The notes beneath the pieces are model-generated. The model was not told where the DNA came from, searched no databases, and saw only the letters and a program-made list of their open reading frames with translations. From NCBI RefSeq assembly GCF_000176855.2, contig NC_015138.1, positions 1,922,001 to 1,986,000 on the forward strand: a stretch of DNA of 64,000 nt, in the 5' to 3' direction. Positions 10,838 to 18,862 of this stretch are shown here, piece by piece. The position numbers were made by a program, and so were the translations under genes. The first letter of the stretch is position 1, and every line of letters starts with the position of its first letter. Source of the stretch: Paracidovorax avenae ATCC 19860. Lineage in GTDB: Bacteria > Pseudomonadota > Gammaproteobacteria > Burkholderiales > Burkholderiaceae_C.

Positions 10838-11869
10838 TCAGCCCGTGCGGCGGGTGCGGCGGAATCCCTCCGGCGACACGCCGTGCCAGCGCTTGAAGGC
10901 CTGCGAGAAGGCCGACAGGTCGGCATAGCCCATGCGTTCCGCCACTTCGGTCAGGCTCAGCCGATGTTCGCCCACCAGCGCCGCAGCGGACGCGGCCTGC
11001 GACTGCGCCACCAATTGCCGGAAGGACGTTCCTTCGCCCTGCAGACGCCGCTTGAGCGTGCGCTCGCTGGTATGCAGCAGGCCCGCGATGTGGTGCAGGC
11101 TGGGCAGAGCGCCGGGCGGCAGCGCGGCGAGCTGGTGCCGCACCATGGCTGCGCAGCCGATGTCCACGCGCCGCTGCTCCATCAGCTTCTGGCACATGCG
11201 CTCGCACATCGCCGCAGTCGCCGGGTCTGCCTGGGGCAGGGGCCGGGCGAGGTAGGCGCGGTCGTAGGCGATCAGGTATTCGCCGGCCTTGAAGTCGGGC
11301 ACTGCCCCGAGGATGTCGTGGATGCCGGCGGGCGGTGCCCCGATCCTGCCGGGCAGGGCCTTGAGCGCGATGCGGTCCAGCCGGAAGCCGTCGCCCGCCA
11401 CCTGCCGCATCAGCATGGCTGCGGCGGCCAGATCGCGCTCGACCAGGAGGCGGCCGAGCCCGGGCGCCAGGTCCGGCTCGCCGAAATGCACTTCCACGGA
11501 GTCCTCCAGCACCCGCGTGCTGATGGTCGAAAACGCATACGAGAGCGGCAGGAAGCGCATCGCCGCCTGCAGCGCCGCGCCGGCCGTGGCGCTGCTCAGC
11601 AGGCCGTAGCCCCACATGCCGAAGTTACCCAGCCGGTAGCGCAGGCCCAGCTCCAGTCCCAGGCCGGGCGGGTGCCCCAGCAGCCGCGACAGATTGCGCG
11701 CCACCTGCAGCTCCTGCTCAGGCTCCAGCTCGGCGTCGGGATCGGCCAGCAGGGCCTCGGCGATGCCGCTGCCGGCAAGCAGCGACGGGCAGTCCAGCCC
11801 TTTTTCACGGCCGTACTCCACCAGCAGGCGCGCGCCCGTGACCCCTCTTCGGAATGCCAGAAAGCTCAT
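10838..11869 (-). CDS. AraC-family transcriptional regulator
   Basis: The 343-residue protein has an N-terminal arabinose-binding-like domain of the OruR/ArgR-type AraC group (about 15-210: LLVEYGREKGLDCPSLLAGSG, LGNFGMWGYGLLSSATAGAAL). A C-terminal double helix-turn-helix follows (about 235-335: SLHHIAGLLHTSERTLKRRL, LTEVAERMGYADLSAFSQAFKRWHG). The gene is transcribed away from the aldehyde dehydrogenase/GMC/monooxygenase operon, with 180 bp between the two starts. The usual expectation is that it activates that operon in response to an aliphatic or aromatic inducer. The inducer is not deducible from sequence. Confidence 0.88.
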   Translation of the reverse strand: MSFLAFRRGVTGARLLVEYGREKGLDCPSLLAGSGIAEALLADPDAELEPEQELQVARNLSRLLGHPPGLGLELGLRYRLGNFGMWGYGLLSSATAGAALQAAMRFLPLSYAFSTISTRVLEDSVEVHFGEPDLAPGLGRLLVERDLAAAAMLMRQVAGDGFRLDRIALKALPGRIGAPPAGIHDILGAVPDFKAGEYLIAYDRAYLARPLPQADPATAAMCERMCQKLMEQRRVDIGCAAMVRHQLAALPPGALPSLHHIAGLLHTSERTLKRRLQGEGTSFRQLVAQSQAASAAALVGEHRLSLTEVAERMGYADLSAFSQAFKRWHGVSPEGFRRTRRTG

Positions 11870-11959
11870 CCAGACTTACCCTCGATGCCGCCGATTTGGC
11901 CTGAATTCTAAAGTGGCTGGCCCGGCCGCGCCTTGTGGCGCATGCAGCGGGATTCGATG

Positions 11960-11994
11960 ATGGGCCCATGCATAACGACGATACGGAGACATGA
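11960..11994 (+). promoter_or_regulatory. Control region between the AraC-type gene and the catabolic operon
   Basis: The 180-bp divergent spacer holds a perfect 10-bp palindrome ATGGGCCCAT (11960-11969). A Shine-Dalgarno-like GGAG (11985-11988) lies just before tandem ATG codons at 11991 and 11994. The palindrome could be an operator half and the ATGs could start a short upstream frame that runs into the aldehyde dehydrogenase start. No convincing -35/-10 pair is seen. Confidence 0.3.
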
Positions 11995-12049
11995 TGCGCG
12001 TGCGAATCCCATCCACGAGACCGTGCCCGGGAGCCGCCGGGAGGCAGCC

Positions 12050-13480
12050 ATGCTGATGCAGGCCCCCCTCCCTGGTGCATCGCTGGCCGGCATGCTGGCC
12101 CGCCAGCGCTCGGCATTCGACAGCGAGCCGATGCCCTCCTGGCAGGTGCGCGTCGATCGCCTGCGCCGCCTGCTGGAGTTGACGCACCGGTGCGAGGCGC
12201 GCTTCATCGCGGCCATCGATGCCGACTTCAGCGGCCGCAGCGCGCACGAAAGCCGGCTGGCTGAATTGTTCGTGGTGCGCGCCGGCATCCGCCATGCCCT
12301 GCGCCACCTGCGCGGCTGGATGCGCCCGCGCCGCGTGCCCACGCAGGTGCATTTCCTGCCGGGCAGCAACCGCCTGCTGCCGCAGCCGCTGGGCGTGGTC
12401 GGCGTGGTCGCGCCGTGGAACTATCCGCTGCAGCTCGCGCTGGGACCTGCCGTGGCGGCTCTGGCGGCGGGCAACCGGGTGCTCATCAAGCCGTCGGAAC
12501 TCACGCCCCGCCTCGCGGACGCGCTGGCCCGGGCCGTATCCGATGCATTCGATCCTTCCGAAGTGGCCGTGGTGACCGGCGATGCCGACGTGGCCCGCGC
12601 CTTCGTGGAGCTGCCCTTCGACCACCTGTTCTTCACGGGATCCACGGCCGTGGGACGGCTGGTGGCGCAGGCCGCGGCGAAGCACCTGGTGCCGGTGACC
12701 CTGGAGCTGGGCGGCAAGTCTCCGGCCATCCTCGATGCCAGCTGCGACCTGGGCGAGGCGCTGCCTCGCATCGCCTTCGGCAAGCTGCTCAATGCCGGCC
12801 AGACCTGCATCGCGCCCGACCACCTGCTGGTGCCCTTCGGCCGGGGCGAGGAGGTGGCGCGCGGCCTGGCCGCCGCCATGGGCACGCTCTACCCGCGTTT
12901 GCGCGACAACCCGGATTACACCGCCATCGTCAGCGATCGCCACCGCCAGCGCCTGCTCGCGCTGCTGGACGAAGCCCGGGCCGAAGGAGCACGCATCGTC
13001 GAGGTGAACCCCGCGCAGGAGGATTTCAGCGCCGGTACGCGCAAGCTGCCGCCAGCCCTGGTGCTGGGCTGCACGCCGCGCATGCGCCTGCTGCAGGAAG
13101 AGATCTTCGGCCCGGTCCTGCCCATCGTGGAAGTGGCCGGCACCGATGCGGCGATCGCCCACGTGAGGGCAGGCGACCCGCCTCTGGCCCTGTACTGGTT
13201 CGGCCGCGACCGGGTGGCCGAAGGCCGGGTGCTGGGCGGGACGCTGGCTGGCGGCGTCACGGTCAATGACTGCCTCTGGCATCTCGCGCAGGAGCACCAG
13301 CCTTTCGGCGGCGTGGGGTCGAGCGGGCAGGGCGCCTACCACGGCCGCTGGGGGTTCGACCGGCTGAGCCATCTCAAGCCCGTGTTCCGCCAGGCCCGGT
13401 TGAATGGCACGGCAATGTTCCATCCACCCTATGGCAAGACCTTCGAGCGCCTGCTCGGCTTGCTGGAGCGGCTGGCCTGA
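12050..13480 (+). CDS. NAD(P)-dependent aldehyde dehydrogenase (coniferyl aldehyde dehydrogenase type)
   Basis: This 476-residue enzyme oxidises aldehydes to acids. Key motifs are VAPWNYPLQLALGP (nucleotide fold entry), FFTGSTAVGR, the general-base Glu in TLELGGKSP, and the catalytic Cys in NAGQTCIAPDH. The C-terminal FGGVGSSGQGAYHG is typical of the class 3/coniferyl-aldehyde-dehydrogenase branch. The frame extends upstream to 11933, but ATG 12050 has a GGGAGGC ribosome site and begins the conserved part. It is the first gene of a three-gene operon; the GMC gene follows after 29 bp. It probably removes the aldehyde made by the GMC enzyme or derived from the ester-cleavage product of the third gene. 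Confidence 0.9.
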   Translation: MLMQAPLPGASLAGMLARQRSAFDSEPMPSWQVRVDRLRRLLELTHRCEARFIAAIDADFSGRSAHESRLAELFVVRAGIRHALRHLRGWMRPRRVPTQVHFLPGSNRLLPQPLGVVGVVAPWNYPLQLALGPAVAALAAGNRVLIKPSELTPRLADALARAVSDAFDPSEVAVVTGDADVARAFVELPFDHLFFTGSTAVGRLVAQAAAKHLVPVTLELGGKSPAILDASCDLGEALPRIAFGKLLNAGQTCIAPDHLLVPFGRGEEVARGLAAAMGTLYPRLRDNPDYTAIVSDRHRQRLLALLDEARAEGARIVEVNPAQEDFSAGTRKLPPALVLGCTPRMRLLQEEIFGPVLPIVEVAGTDAAIAHVRAGDPPLALYWFGRDRVAEGRVLGGTLAGGVTVNDCLWHLAQEHQPFGGVGSSGQGAYHGRWGFDRLSHLKPVFRQARLNGTAMFHPPYGKTFERLLGLLERLA

Positions 13481-13509
13481 CCTGAAGTAATGATGAAGGA
13501 GACAACAAC

Positions 13510-15168
13510 ATGAGCGACCTCTTCGATTTCGTGGTGGTGGGCGGCGGCTCCGGCGGCTGCGTGCTGGGCGGGAGGCTGACGGAGGACCCGTCCAGCAGCG
13601 TGTGCCTGCTGGAAGCGGGCGGACGCGGCGACGGCACGCTGGTCCGCATGCCGGTCGGTGCCGTCACGATGATCCCGACCCATCTGAACAACTGGGCCTT
13701 CGAGACCGTGCCCCAGCCCGGCCTGGGGGGGCGCCGCGGCTACCAGCCTCGCGGCCGCGCCCTGGGCGGTTCGTCGGCGATCAACGCGATGGTCTATATC
13801 CGCGGGCACCGCGGCGATTACGACGATTGGGCGCGCATGGGGGCCACGGGCTGGTCGTACGACGAGGTGCTGCCGTATTTCCGCCTCTCCGAGCACAACG
13901 AGCGCATCCACGATGCCTGGCACGGCAGCGACGGCCCGCTGTGGGTGGCCGATCCGCGCACGGACAGCCCGTTCCACGCCGCCTTCCTGGAGGCGGGGCG
14001 GCAGGCGGGCCATGCGGTGAACACCGACTTCAACGGGGCCGAGCAGGAGGGCGTGGGCGTCTATCAGCTCACGCAGAAGCACGGCGAGCGCTGCAGCGCG
14101 GCACGCGCGTACCTGCTGCCGCACCTGGGGCGGCGCCCGAACCTGGAGGTGCGTACCCATTCCCGGGCGCTGCGCGTGCTGTTCGAGGGCCGGCGCGCCG
14201 TGGGCGTCGAGTACCTGCAGGATGGCGTGGTGCGCAGCGTGCGTGCGCGGCGCGAGGTGATCCTGGCGGCCGGCGCGCTGCAGACGCCGCAGCTGCTGAT
14301 GCTCTCGGGCGTGGGCGCCCTCCATGCCCTGTCCGCGCAAGGCCTGCCGGTGGTGATGCACCTGCCCGGCGTGGGGCAGAACCTGCAGGACCATCCCGAT
14401 TTCATTTTCGGCTACCAGGTGGACAGCACCGCCGCCATGGGGGTCTCCCTGTCCGGCGGACTGCGCATGCTGCGCGAGGCGCTGCGCTACCGGCGGGAGC
14501 GTCGGGGCATGCTGACCTCGAACTTCGCCGAGTGCGGCGGCTTCCTGCGCTCGCGTCCCGATGCGGACCGGCCCGACCTGCAGTTGCACTTCGTCGTCGC
14601 CATGGTGGACGACCACGCCCGCCGGTTCCGCATGGGCCACGGCCTCTCGTGCCATGTCTGCCTGCTGCGCCCGCGCAGCCGCGGCAGCGTGGCCCTGGCC
14701 AGCCGTGACCCGCTGGCTGCGCCGCTGATCGATCCCGCCTTCTATGCCGACGGGCAGGACCTGGAGGACATGGTGCGGGGCTTCCGCATCACGCGGCAGA
14801 TCATGCAGGCGCCTGCCATGGCCCGCTGGCTGCGCCGGGATGTGTTCACGCAGGGGGTGGAGTCGGACGAGCAGATCCGCGCGGTGCTGCGCGCCCGCAC
14901 CGATACGGTCTATCACCCCATCGGCACCTGCCGCATGGGCTCGGACGAGAACGCGGTGGTCGATCCGCAGCTGCGCGTGCGCGGACTGGACCGGTTGCGC
15001 ATCGTGGATGCCTCGGTCATGCCGACGCTGATCGGCGGCAATACGAACGCCCCCACCATCATGATCGCCGAGAAGGCCGTGGACCTCATACTTGGACGCC
15101 GGCGCGTTGCGCAGGACGGCGCCGCTTCGCCAGCCATGCCGCAGGAGGCTGCCCATGCGATCGCCTGA
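13510..15168 (+). CDS. GMC-family FAD-dependent alcohol dehydrogenase
   Basis: The 552-residue flavoprotein resembles choline dehydrogenase and AlkJ-type alcohol dehydrogenases. Visible are the FAD-binding FVVVGGGSGGCVLGGRLTED at the N-terminus, GMC signature 1 (GRALGGSSAINAMVYIRG), signature 2 (GALQTPQLLMLSGVG), and the C-terminal active-site pair: His in YHPIGTCRMG and Asn in GGNTNAPTIM. It should oxidise an alcohol to aldehyde or ketone and pass electrons to a membrane acceptor. A GAAGGAGAC ribosome site precedes ATG 13510. Its last 14 bp overlap the start of the monooxygenase-esterase gene, so translation is coupled. Confidence 0.92.
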   Translation: MSDLFDFVVVGGGSGGCVLGGRLTEDPSSSVCLLEAGGRGDGTLVRMPVGAVTMIPTHLNNWAFETVPQPGLGGRRGYQPRGRALGGSSAINAMVYIRGHRGDYDDWARMGATGWSYDEVLPYFRLSEHNERIHDAWHGSDGPLWVADPRTDSPFHAAFLEAGRQAGHAVNTDFNGAEQEGVGVYQLTQKHGERCSAARAYLLPHLGRRPNLEVRTHSRALRVLFEGRRAVGVEYLQDGVVRSVRARREVILAAGALQTPQLLMLSGVGALHALSAQGLPVVMHLPGVGQNLQDHPDFIFGYQVDSTAAMGVSLSGGLRMLREALRYRRERRGMLTSNFAECGGFLRSRPDADRPDLQLHFVVAMVDDHARRFRMGHGLSCHVCLLRPRSRGSVALASRDPLAAPLIDPAFYADGQDLEDMVRGFRITRQIMQAPAMARWLRRDVFTQGVESDEQIRAVLRARTDTVYHPIGTCRMGSDENAVVDPQLRVRGLDRLRIVDASVMPTLIGGNTNAPTIMIAEKAVDLILGRRRVAQDGAASPAMPQEAAHAIA

Positions 15169-17677
15169 GACCCCTGCCGCGGTTCCCGGCGCCACGTCCT
15201 TCCGCTTCCTCGTCATCGGCACCGGCTTCGCCGGGCTGGGCATGGCGATCGCGCTGCGCAAGGCCGGCATCGACGACTTCGCCATCCTCGAAAAGGCCGG
15301 CGACGTCGGCGGCGTCTGGCGCGACAACGCCTATCCTGGAGCGGCCTGCGATGTGCCCTCGCACCTGTATTCGTTCTCCTTCGAGCCCAACCCGCGCTGG
15401 AGCCGCGTGTTCGCGCCGCAGGCGGAGATCCTCGATTACCTGCGCCATTGCGCGCGCCGCTACGACCTGCTGCGCCATGTGCGCTTCCACAGCGAAGTCG
15501 CCTCTGCCGCGTGGGACGAAGCCGGCCAGCGCTGGCAGGTGCAACTGCAGGGTGGCCAGCGGTTGTCCGCGCAGTTCCTGGTCAGCGGTACCGGCCAGCT
15601 CAGCCGGCCGGCGCTGCCGTCCATCGCCGGCATCGAGAACTTCGCCGGCCCCAGCTTCCACTCGGCGCGCTGGGACCACGGCGTGGAGCTGGCCGGCAAG
15701 CGCGTGGCGGTGATCGGCACCGGCGCATCGGCCATCCAGTTCGTGCCCGCCATCGCTGGCAAGGTGGGCGAGCTGCATGTCTTCCAGCGCTCGCCCAGCC
15801 ACATGATGCCGCGCCCCGACCGGGCCTACAGCGGGCTGGAGAAGACCCTGTTCCGCTTCGTGCCCGGCGCCATGCGGCTGCATCGCACATGGATCTACCT
15901 GAAATACGAGTCGCGCGCGCTGGCCTTCACGCGCTTCAAGGGCCTGATGCAGTGGGCCGTGGGCCGGCCCTTCCACAATATGCTGGAGCGGCAGGTGCCC
16001 GATAAGGCGCTGCGCGAGGCGCTCACGCCCGACTATCCCATCGGCTGCAAGCGCATCCTGCTGTCGAGCGAATACCTGGCCACCATGGCGCGCACCAACG
16101 TGCATGTGCAGACCGGCGCCATAGACCGTGTGGAGCCGGACGGCATCCGCACCCGCGACGGCCAACTGCACCGTGCCGACGTGATCGTCTACGGCACGGG
16201 CTTCGCGGCCACCGAGTTCCTCTCGCCCATGAAGATCACCGGCCGCGGCGGGCTGGAGTTGAACGCCGCGTGGCAGCGCGGCGCGGCGGCCTACCTGGGC
16301 ATCACCGTTCCGGGCTTTCCCAACTTCTTCATGCTCTACGGCCCCAACACCAACCTGGGCCACAACTCGATCGTCTACATGATCGAAAGCCAGATCGCCC
16401 ACACCATGCGCTGCCTGCGCGCCATGGAGCGCTCGGGCGCGGCCACCATCGAGCCGGATGCGCAGCGCTTCGATCGCTACAACCGCCACATCCAGCAGCG
16501 CCTGCGCCACACCGTCTGGAATGGCTGCAAGAGCTGGTACGTGGACGCCAACGGCCACAACAGCACCAACTGGCCGGGCTTCACGCTGAGCTACCGCGCC
16601 GCCACGCGCTGGTCGGGCCTGGACGCCTACCGGCTGCAGGGCCCGCAGGCGGGCGCCGAGGCCACGCGCATCGCACCGCCGCCCGGTGTCGCGGAAAACC
16701 TCTCGGCCGCCTTGCTGCGCGGCTTCCTGCGGCTGGGCTTCAAGCGCCTCATCGGCCCGCCCTTCGGCGCAGGCTGGCAGCGTGCGGTGGTGGGCCTGCT
16801 CTCGCCGCTGATGCCCGGCGCGCGCGGCACCATCCAGTACCGGGAGCAGTGGGGCGGTGTTCCGATGCAGGTCGTATCGCCTGCCGTGGGCGAAGGCCGC
16901 ACCCATGTGCTCTACCTGCACGGCGGCGCCTTCTGCCTGGGCAGCCCGCACACGCACCGCAGCATCACCACGCGGCTGGCCCTGTCGGCCGGCGCCGTGG
17001 TGGCCGTGCCGGATTACCGCCTGGCGCCAGAGCACCCGTACCCAGCAGCACTGGACGATGCCCGCGCCTGTTACCAGGCGCTGCTGGCGCGCGGCGTGGC
17101 GCCCGGGCGCATCGTGCTGGCCGGCGATTCGGCCGGCGGCGCGCTGGCCATGGCGCTGCTGCTGTCGCTCAAGCGTGCCGGCCAGCCGCTGCCGGCCTGC
17201 AGCCTGCTGATTTCGCCAGTGACCGATCCGGCGTTGCGCGGGGCGAGCCTGGCGGACCTGCGTGCCGGAGACCCGATGATCCGCGAAGGCTGGCTGCGCC
17301 AGGGGCTGGCCTGGTATGGCGCCCCGGCCACGGCTGGCGAGCACCAGCCTCTGGGGGCGGACCTTTCCGGCCTGCCGCCCGTGATGATCCAGGTGGGCGA
17401 GCAGGAGGTACTGCGGGACGATTCGCTGCGGCTGGCCAACCGGCTGCAGCAGGCGGGCGTGGAGTGCCGCCTGCAGGTGTGGCAGGGGCGCTGGCACGTA
17501 TTCCATCTGCAATCGGCCTGGCTGCGGTCTGCGGCCCTGGCCATTGGTGAACTGGGCGTGTTCGCCCGGGAGCGGGTCCGGAGCGCGGGCGGACGGGGCG
17601 CGAGCATCGCGCAGGCGCGTTCCATCGGCACCGCGGCAAGGGACGTGGGCCGGCAGGACGCCTGCGCATTGCCTTGA
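15155..17677 (+). CDS. Baeyer-Villiger-type flavin monooxygenase fused to HSL-family esterase
   Basis: This is a single 840-residue reading frame with two enzymes. Residues 1 to ~510 are a class B flavin monooxygenase: FAD-binding GTGFAGLG (22-29), the Baeyer-Villiger fingerprint FAGPSFHSARWD (FxGxxxHxxxWD, about 163-174) and the NADPH-binding IGTGASAIQFVP. Residues ~530-810 are an alpha/beta hydrolase of the hormone-sensitive-lipase group: oxyanion HGGAF (about 589-593), nucleophile elbow GDSAGG (about 657-662), an acid in VGEQEVLRDD and a His near 780 (RWHVFHL). A monooxygenase that makes esters joined to an esterase that cleaves them implies a ketone to alcohol-plus-acid pathway. ATG 15155 is chosen for its AGGAGG site (15142-15147). 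No frameshift or stop separates the halves. Confidence 0.9.
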   Translation: MRSPETPAAVPGATSFRFLVIGTGFAGLGMAIALRKAGIDDFAILEKAGDVGGVWRDNAYPGAACDVPSHLYSFSFEPNPRWSRVFAPQAEILDYLRHCARRYDLLRHVRFHSEVASAAWDEAGQRWQVQLQGGQRLSAQFLVSGTGQLSRPALPSIAGIENFAGPSFHSARWDHGVELAGKRVAVIGTGASAIQFVPAIAGKVGELHVFQRSPSHMMPRPDRAYSGLEKTLFRFVPGAMRLHRTWIYLKYESRALAFTRFKGLMQWAVGRPFHNMLERQVPDKALREALTPDYPIGCKRILLSSEYLATMARTNVHVQTGAIDRVEPDGIRTRDGQLHRADVIVYGTGFAATEFLSPMKITGRGGLELNAAWQRGAAAYLGITVPGFPNFFMLYGPNTNLGHNSIVYMIESQIAHTMRCLRAMERSGAATIEPDAQRFDRYNRHIQQRLRHTVWNGCKSWYVDANGHNSTNWPGFTLSYRAATRWSGLDAYRLQGPQAGAEATRIAPPPGVAENLSAALLRGFLRLGFKRLIGPPFGAGWQRAVVGLLSPLMPGARGTIQYREQWGGVPMQVVSPAVGEGRTHVLYLHGGAFCLGSPHTHRSITTRLALSAGAVVAVPDYRLAPEHPYPAALDDARACYQALLARGVAPGRIVLAGDSAGGALAMALLLSLKRAGQPLPACSLLISPVTDPALRGASLADLRAGDPMIREGWLRQGLAWYGAPATAGEHQPLGADLSGLPPVMIQVGEQEVLRDDSLRLANRLQQAGVECRLQVWQGRWHVFHLQSAWLRSAALAIGELGVFARERVRSAGGRGASIAQARSIGTAARDVGRQDACALP

Positions 17678-17695
17678 AGCATGCCTGTGCGGAAG

Positions 17696-18133
17696 TCACC
17701 GCGGCGGGAGGCGCTCCCCGCTGCGGCAAGCCGCGAACAATTCGCCCAGCGTCAGGTGTTCTGACCATATCGCCTCGAGATCCACGCCGTAGCGGCCACG
17801 GGTCTCGAGCGCCAGGACCTCGAGTTCCATCGCATCCACGCCCAGGCCGCCCTTGCGCGGGTAGCGCGCGGCATAGACATCCAGGATACGGTCTTCCGGG
17901 GCGAACCGCAGCCGTTCGCCGGCATGCAGGAGGAAGCTGCCTGCGAACATGTCCAGGAAGTCGCGGATCTCCTCCTTGCCGGCATGCGGAAATGCGCGCC
18001 TCCAGGCGCGGCCCTGGCACGGGCGGCCGCGGAACGGCCCGGGGGCCCGAATTCCGGGCCGGGAAATCCACAGGGCGCCTGCTGCCAGCAGATCGGTGAA
18101 CGCTCGTACGAACGCAGGCATGCCTGGCTGCAA
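17696..18133 (-). CDS. Small DUF1493/acyl-carrier-like protein, doubtful N-terminus
   Basis: The longest frame gives 145 residues. The last ~95 (EEIRDFLDMFAGSF, FAPEDRILDVYAARYP, GVDAMELEVLALETRGRYGVDL, LTLGELFAAC) have the layout of DUF1493 or acyl-carrier-like four-helix proteins; the D-S attachment motif reads DAME, so there is no phosphopantetheine Ser. The first ~50 residues are Arg/Pro/Gly-rich, unlike the rest, and include a GGCCCG/CGGGCC hairpin, suggesting that they are not coding or are degraded. The next in-frame ATG is at 17950, 18 nt after an AAGGAGGAG site; that start would give 84 residues and trim the first helix. The gene directly follows the TraT-like gene. Function is unknown. 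Confidence 0.5.
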   Translation of the reverse strand: MQPGMPAFVRAFTDLLAAGALWISRPGIRAPGPFRGRPCQGRAWRRAFPHAGKEEIRDFLDMFAGSFLLHAGERLRFAPEDRILDVYAARYPRKGGLGVDAMELEVLALETRGRYGVDLEAIWSEHLTLGELFAACRSGERLPPR

Positions 18134-18136
18134 ACT

Positions 18137-18862
18137 TCAGAGGAGGTTGGACAAAACCCGGGCCAGGCGGTCCTGGATGGCGTCCATCACCTGCCCCCGG
18201 CGTTCGCGCCGATCTCCGGCATATACGGCAACTTTCACTGTTTCGCGCATCGCGAAAGACTCGAACGTGCCGTTGTCTTCCTGGCGTTGTTCAATGCGGT
18301 TTCCGCCGATCACGAAGAAGTCCTTTTTGCGGTTCTCCTGTTTCACGACACCGACATTGACGTCAGAGAGCACGAGATAGCTGTCGTATTCGTTGTTGGC
18401 TCGCAGCACTTCCTGCAGTGTCGCGCCCGCGACGGCTCCCAGCAATGCCCCCGAGCCCGGCCCCATGCCACCGGGGCGCTTGGCCATCTCGTAGCCGGCC
18501 ACGCCCCCCAGCAGCATGCCCAACTCATTGGACGCACGCTGGCGACCTTGTGCCACCGAGTTCATGAAGTAAAGGTTCACGTCAACGAGGATGCCGAAGT
18601 TCTGCTCGCCGATCTGGTAGCCGGCAGCGCGCAGGCCAGACTCCATTGCACTCCGGATTGCAGAGACGTCGATGGATGGGTCCCCGGAGGAATTGCGCAG
18701 GCGGAGCTTCACAGTCCGGTTGGCGAACTGGCTGGGATCGACGAACACGTTCTTCGATGTGGCGCTTCCGATCTTGAATGCGTTGACCTGGGTGTCATGG
18801 GCGGCGCATCCAGCGAGGGCCATGAGCACCAGTGGCAGGAAAAGTCGGGTTCTCATGGTCAT
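18137..18862 (-). CDS. TraT-family (complement-resistance-like) lipoprotein
   Basis: The 241-residue protein has a signal sequence with lipobox LAGCAA, so it is probably an outer-membrane lipoprotein. The body matches TraT: AFKIGSATSKNVFVDPS, VKLRLRNSSGDPSIDVSAIR and GILVDVNLYFMNSVAQG. Two glycine-rich hydrophobic segments (LGMLLGGVAGYEMAKRPGG, GSGALLGAVAGATLQEVL) are the TraT membrane-spanning hairpin. On F-like plasmids TraT mediates surface exclusion and serum resistance. No tra genes are nearby. Its ATG overlaps the stop of the upstream protease gene (ATGA, 18859-18862), so the two form one unit. Base composition is visibly less GC-rich than in the flanks. Confidence 0.88.
   Translation of the reverse strand: MTMRTRLFLPLVLMALAGCAAHDTQVNAFKIGSATSKNVFVDPSQFANRTVKLRLRNSSGDPSIDVSAIRSAMESGLRAAGYQIGEQNFGILVDVNLYFMNSVAQGRQRASNELGMLLGGVAGYEMAKRPGGMGPGSGALLGAVAGATLQEVLRANNEYDSYLVLSDVNVGVVKQENRKKDFFVIGGNRIEQRQEDNGTFESFAMRETVKVAVYAGDRRERRGQVMDAIQDRLARVLSNLL

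Noticed and set aside
18137..18862. TraT-like gene as evidence of an integrated conjugative plasmid
   Set aside because: No other tra, relaxase, partition or attachment-site features are nearby; TraT relatives also occur on chromosomes.
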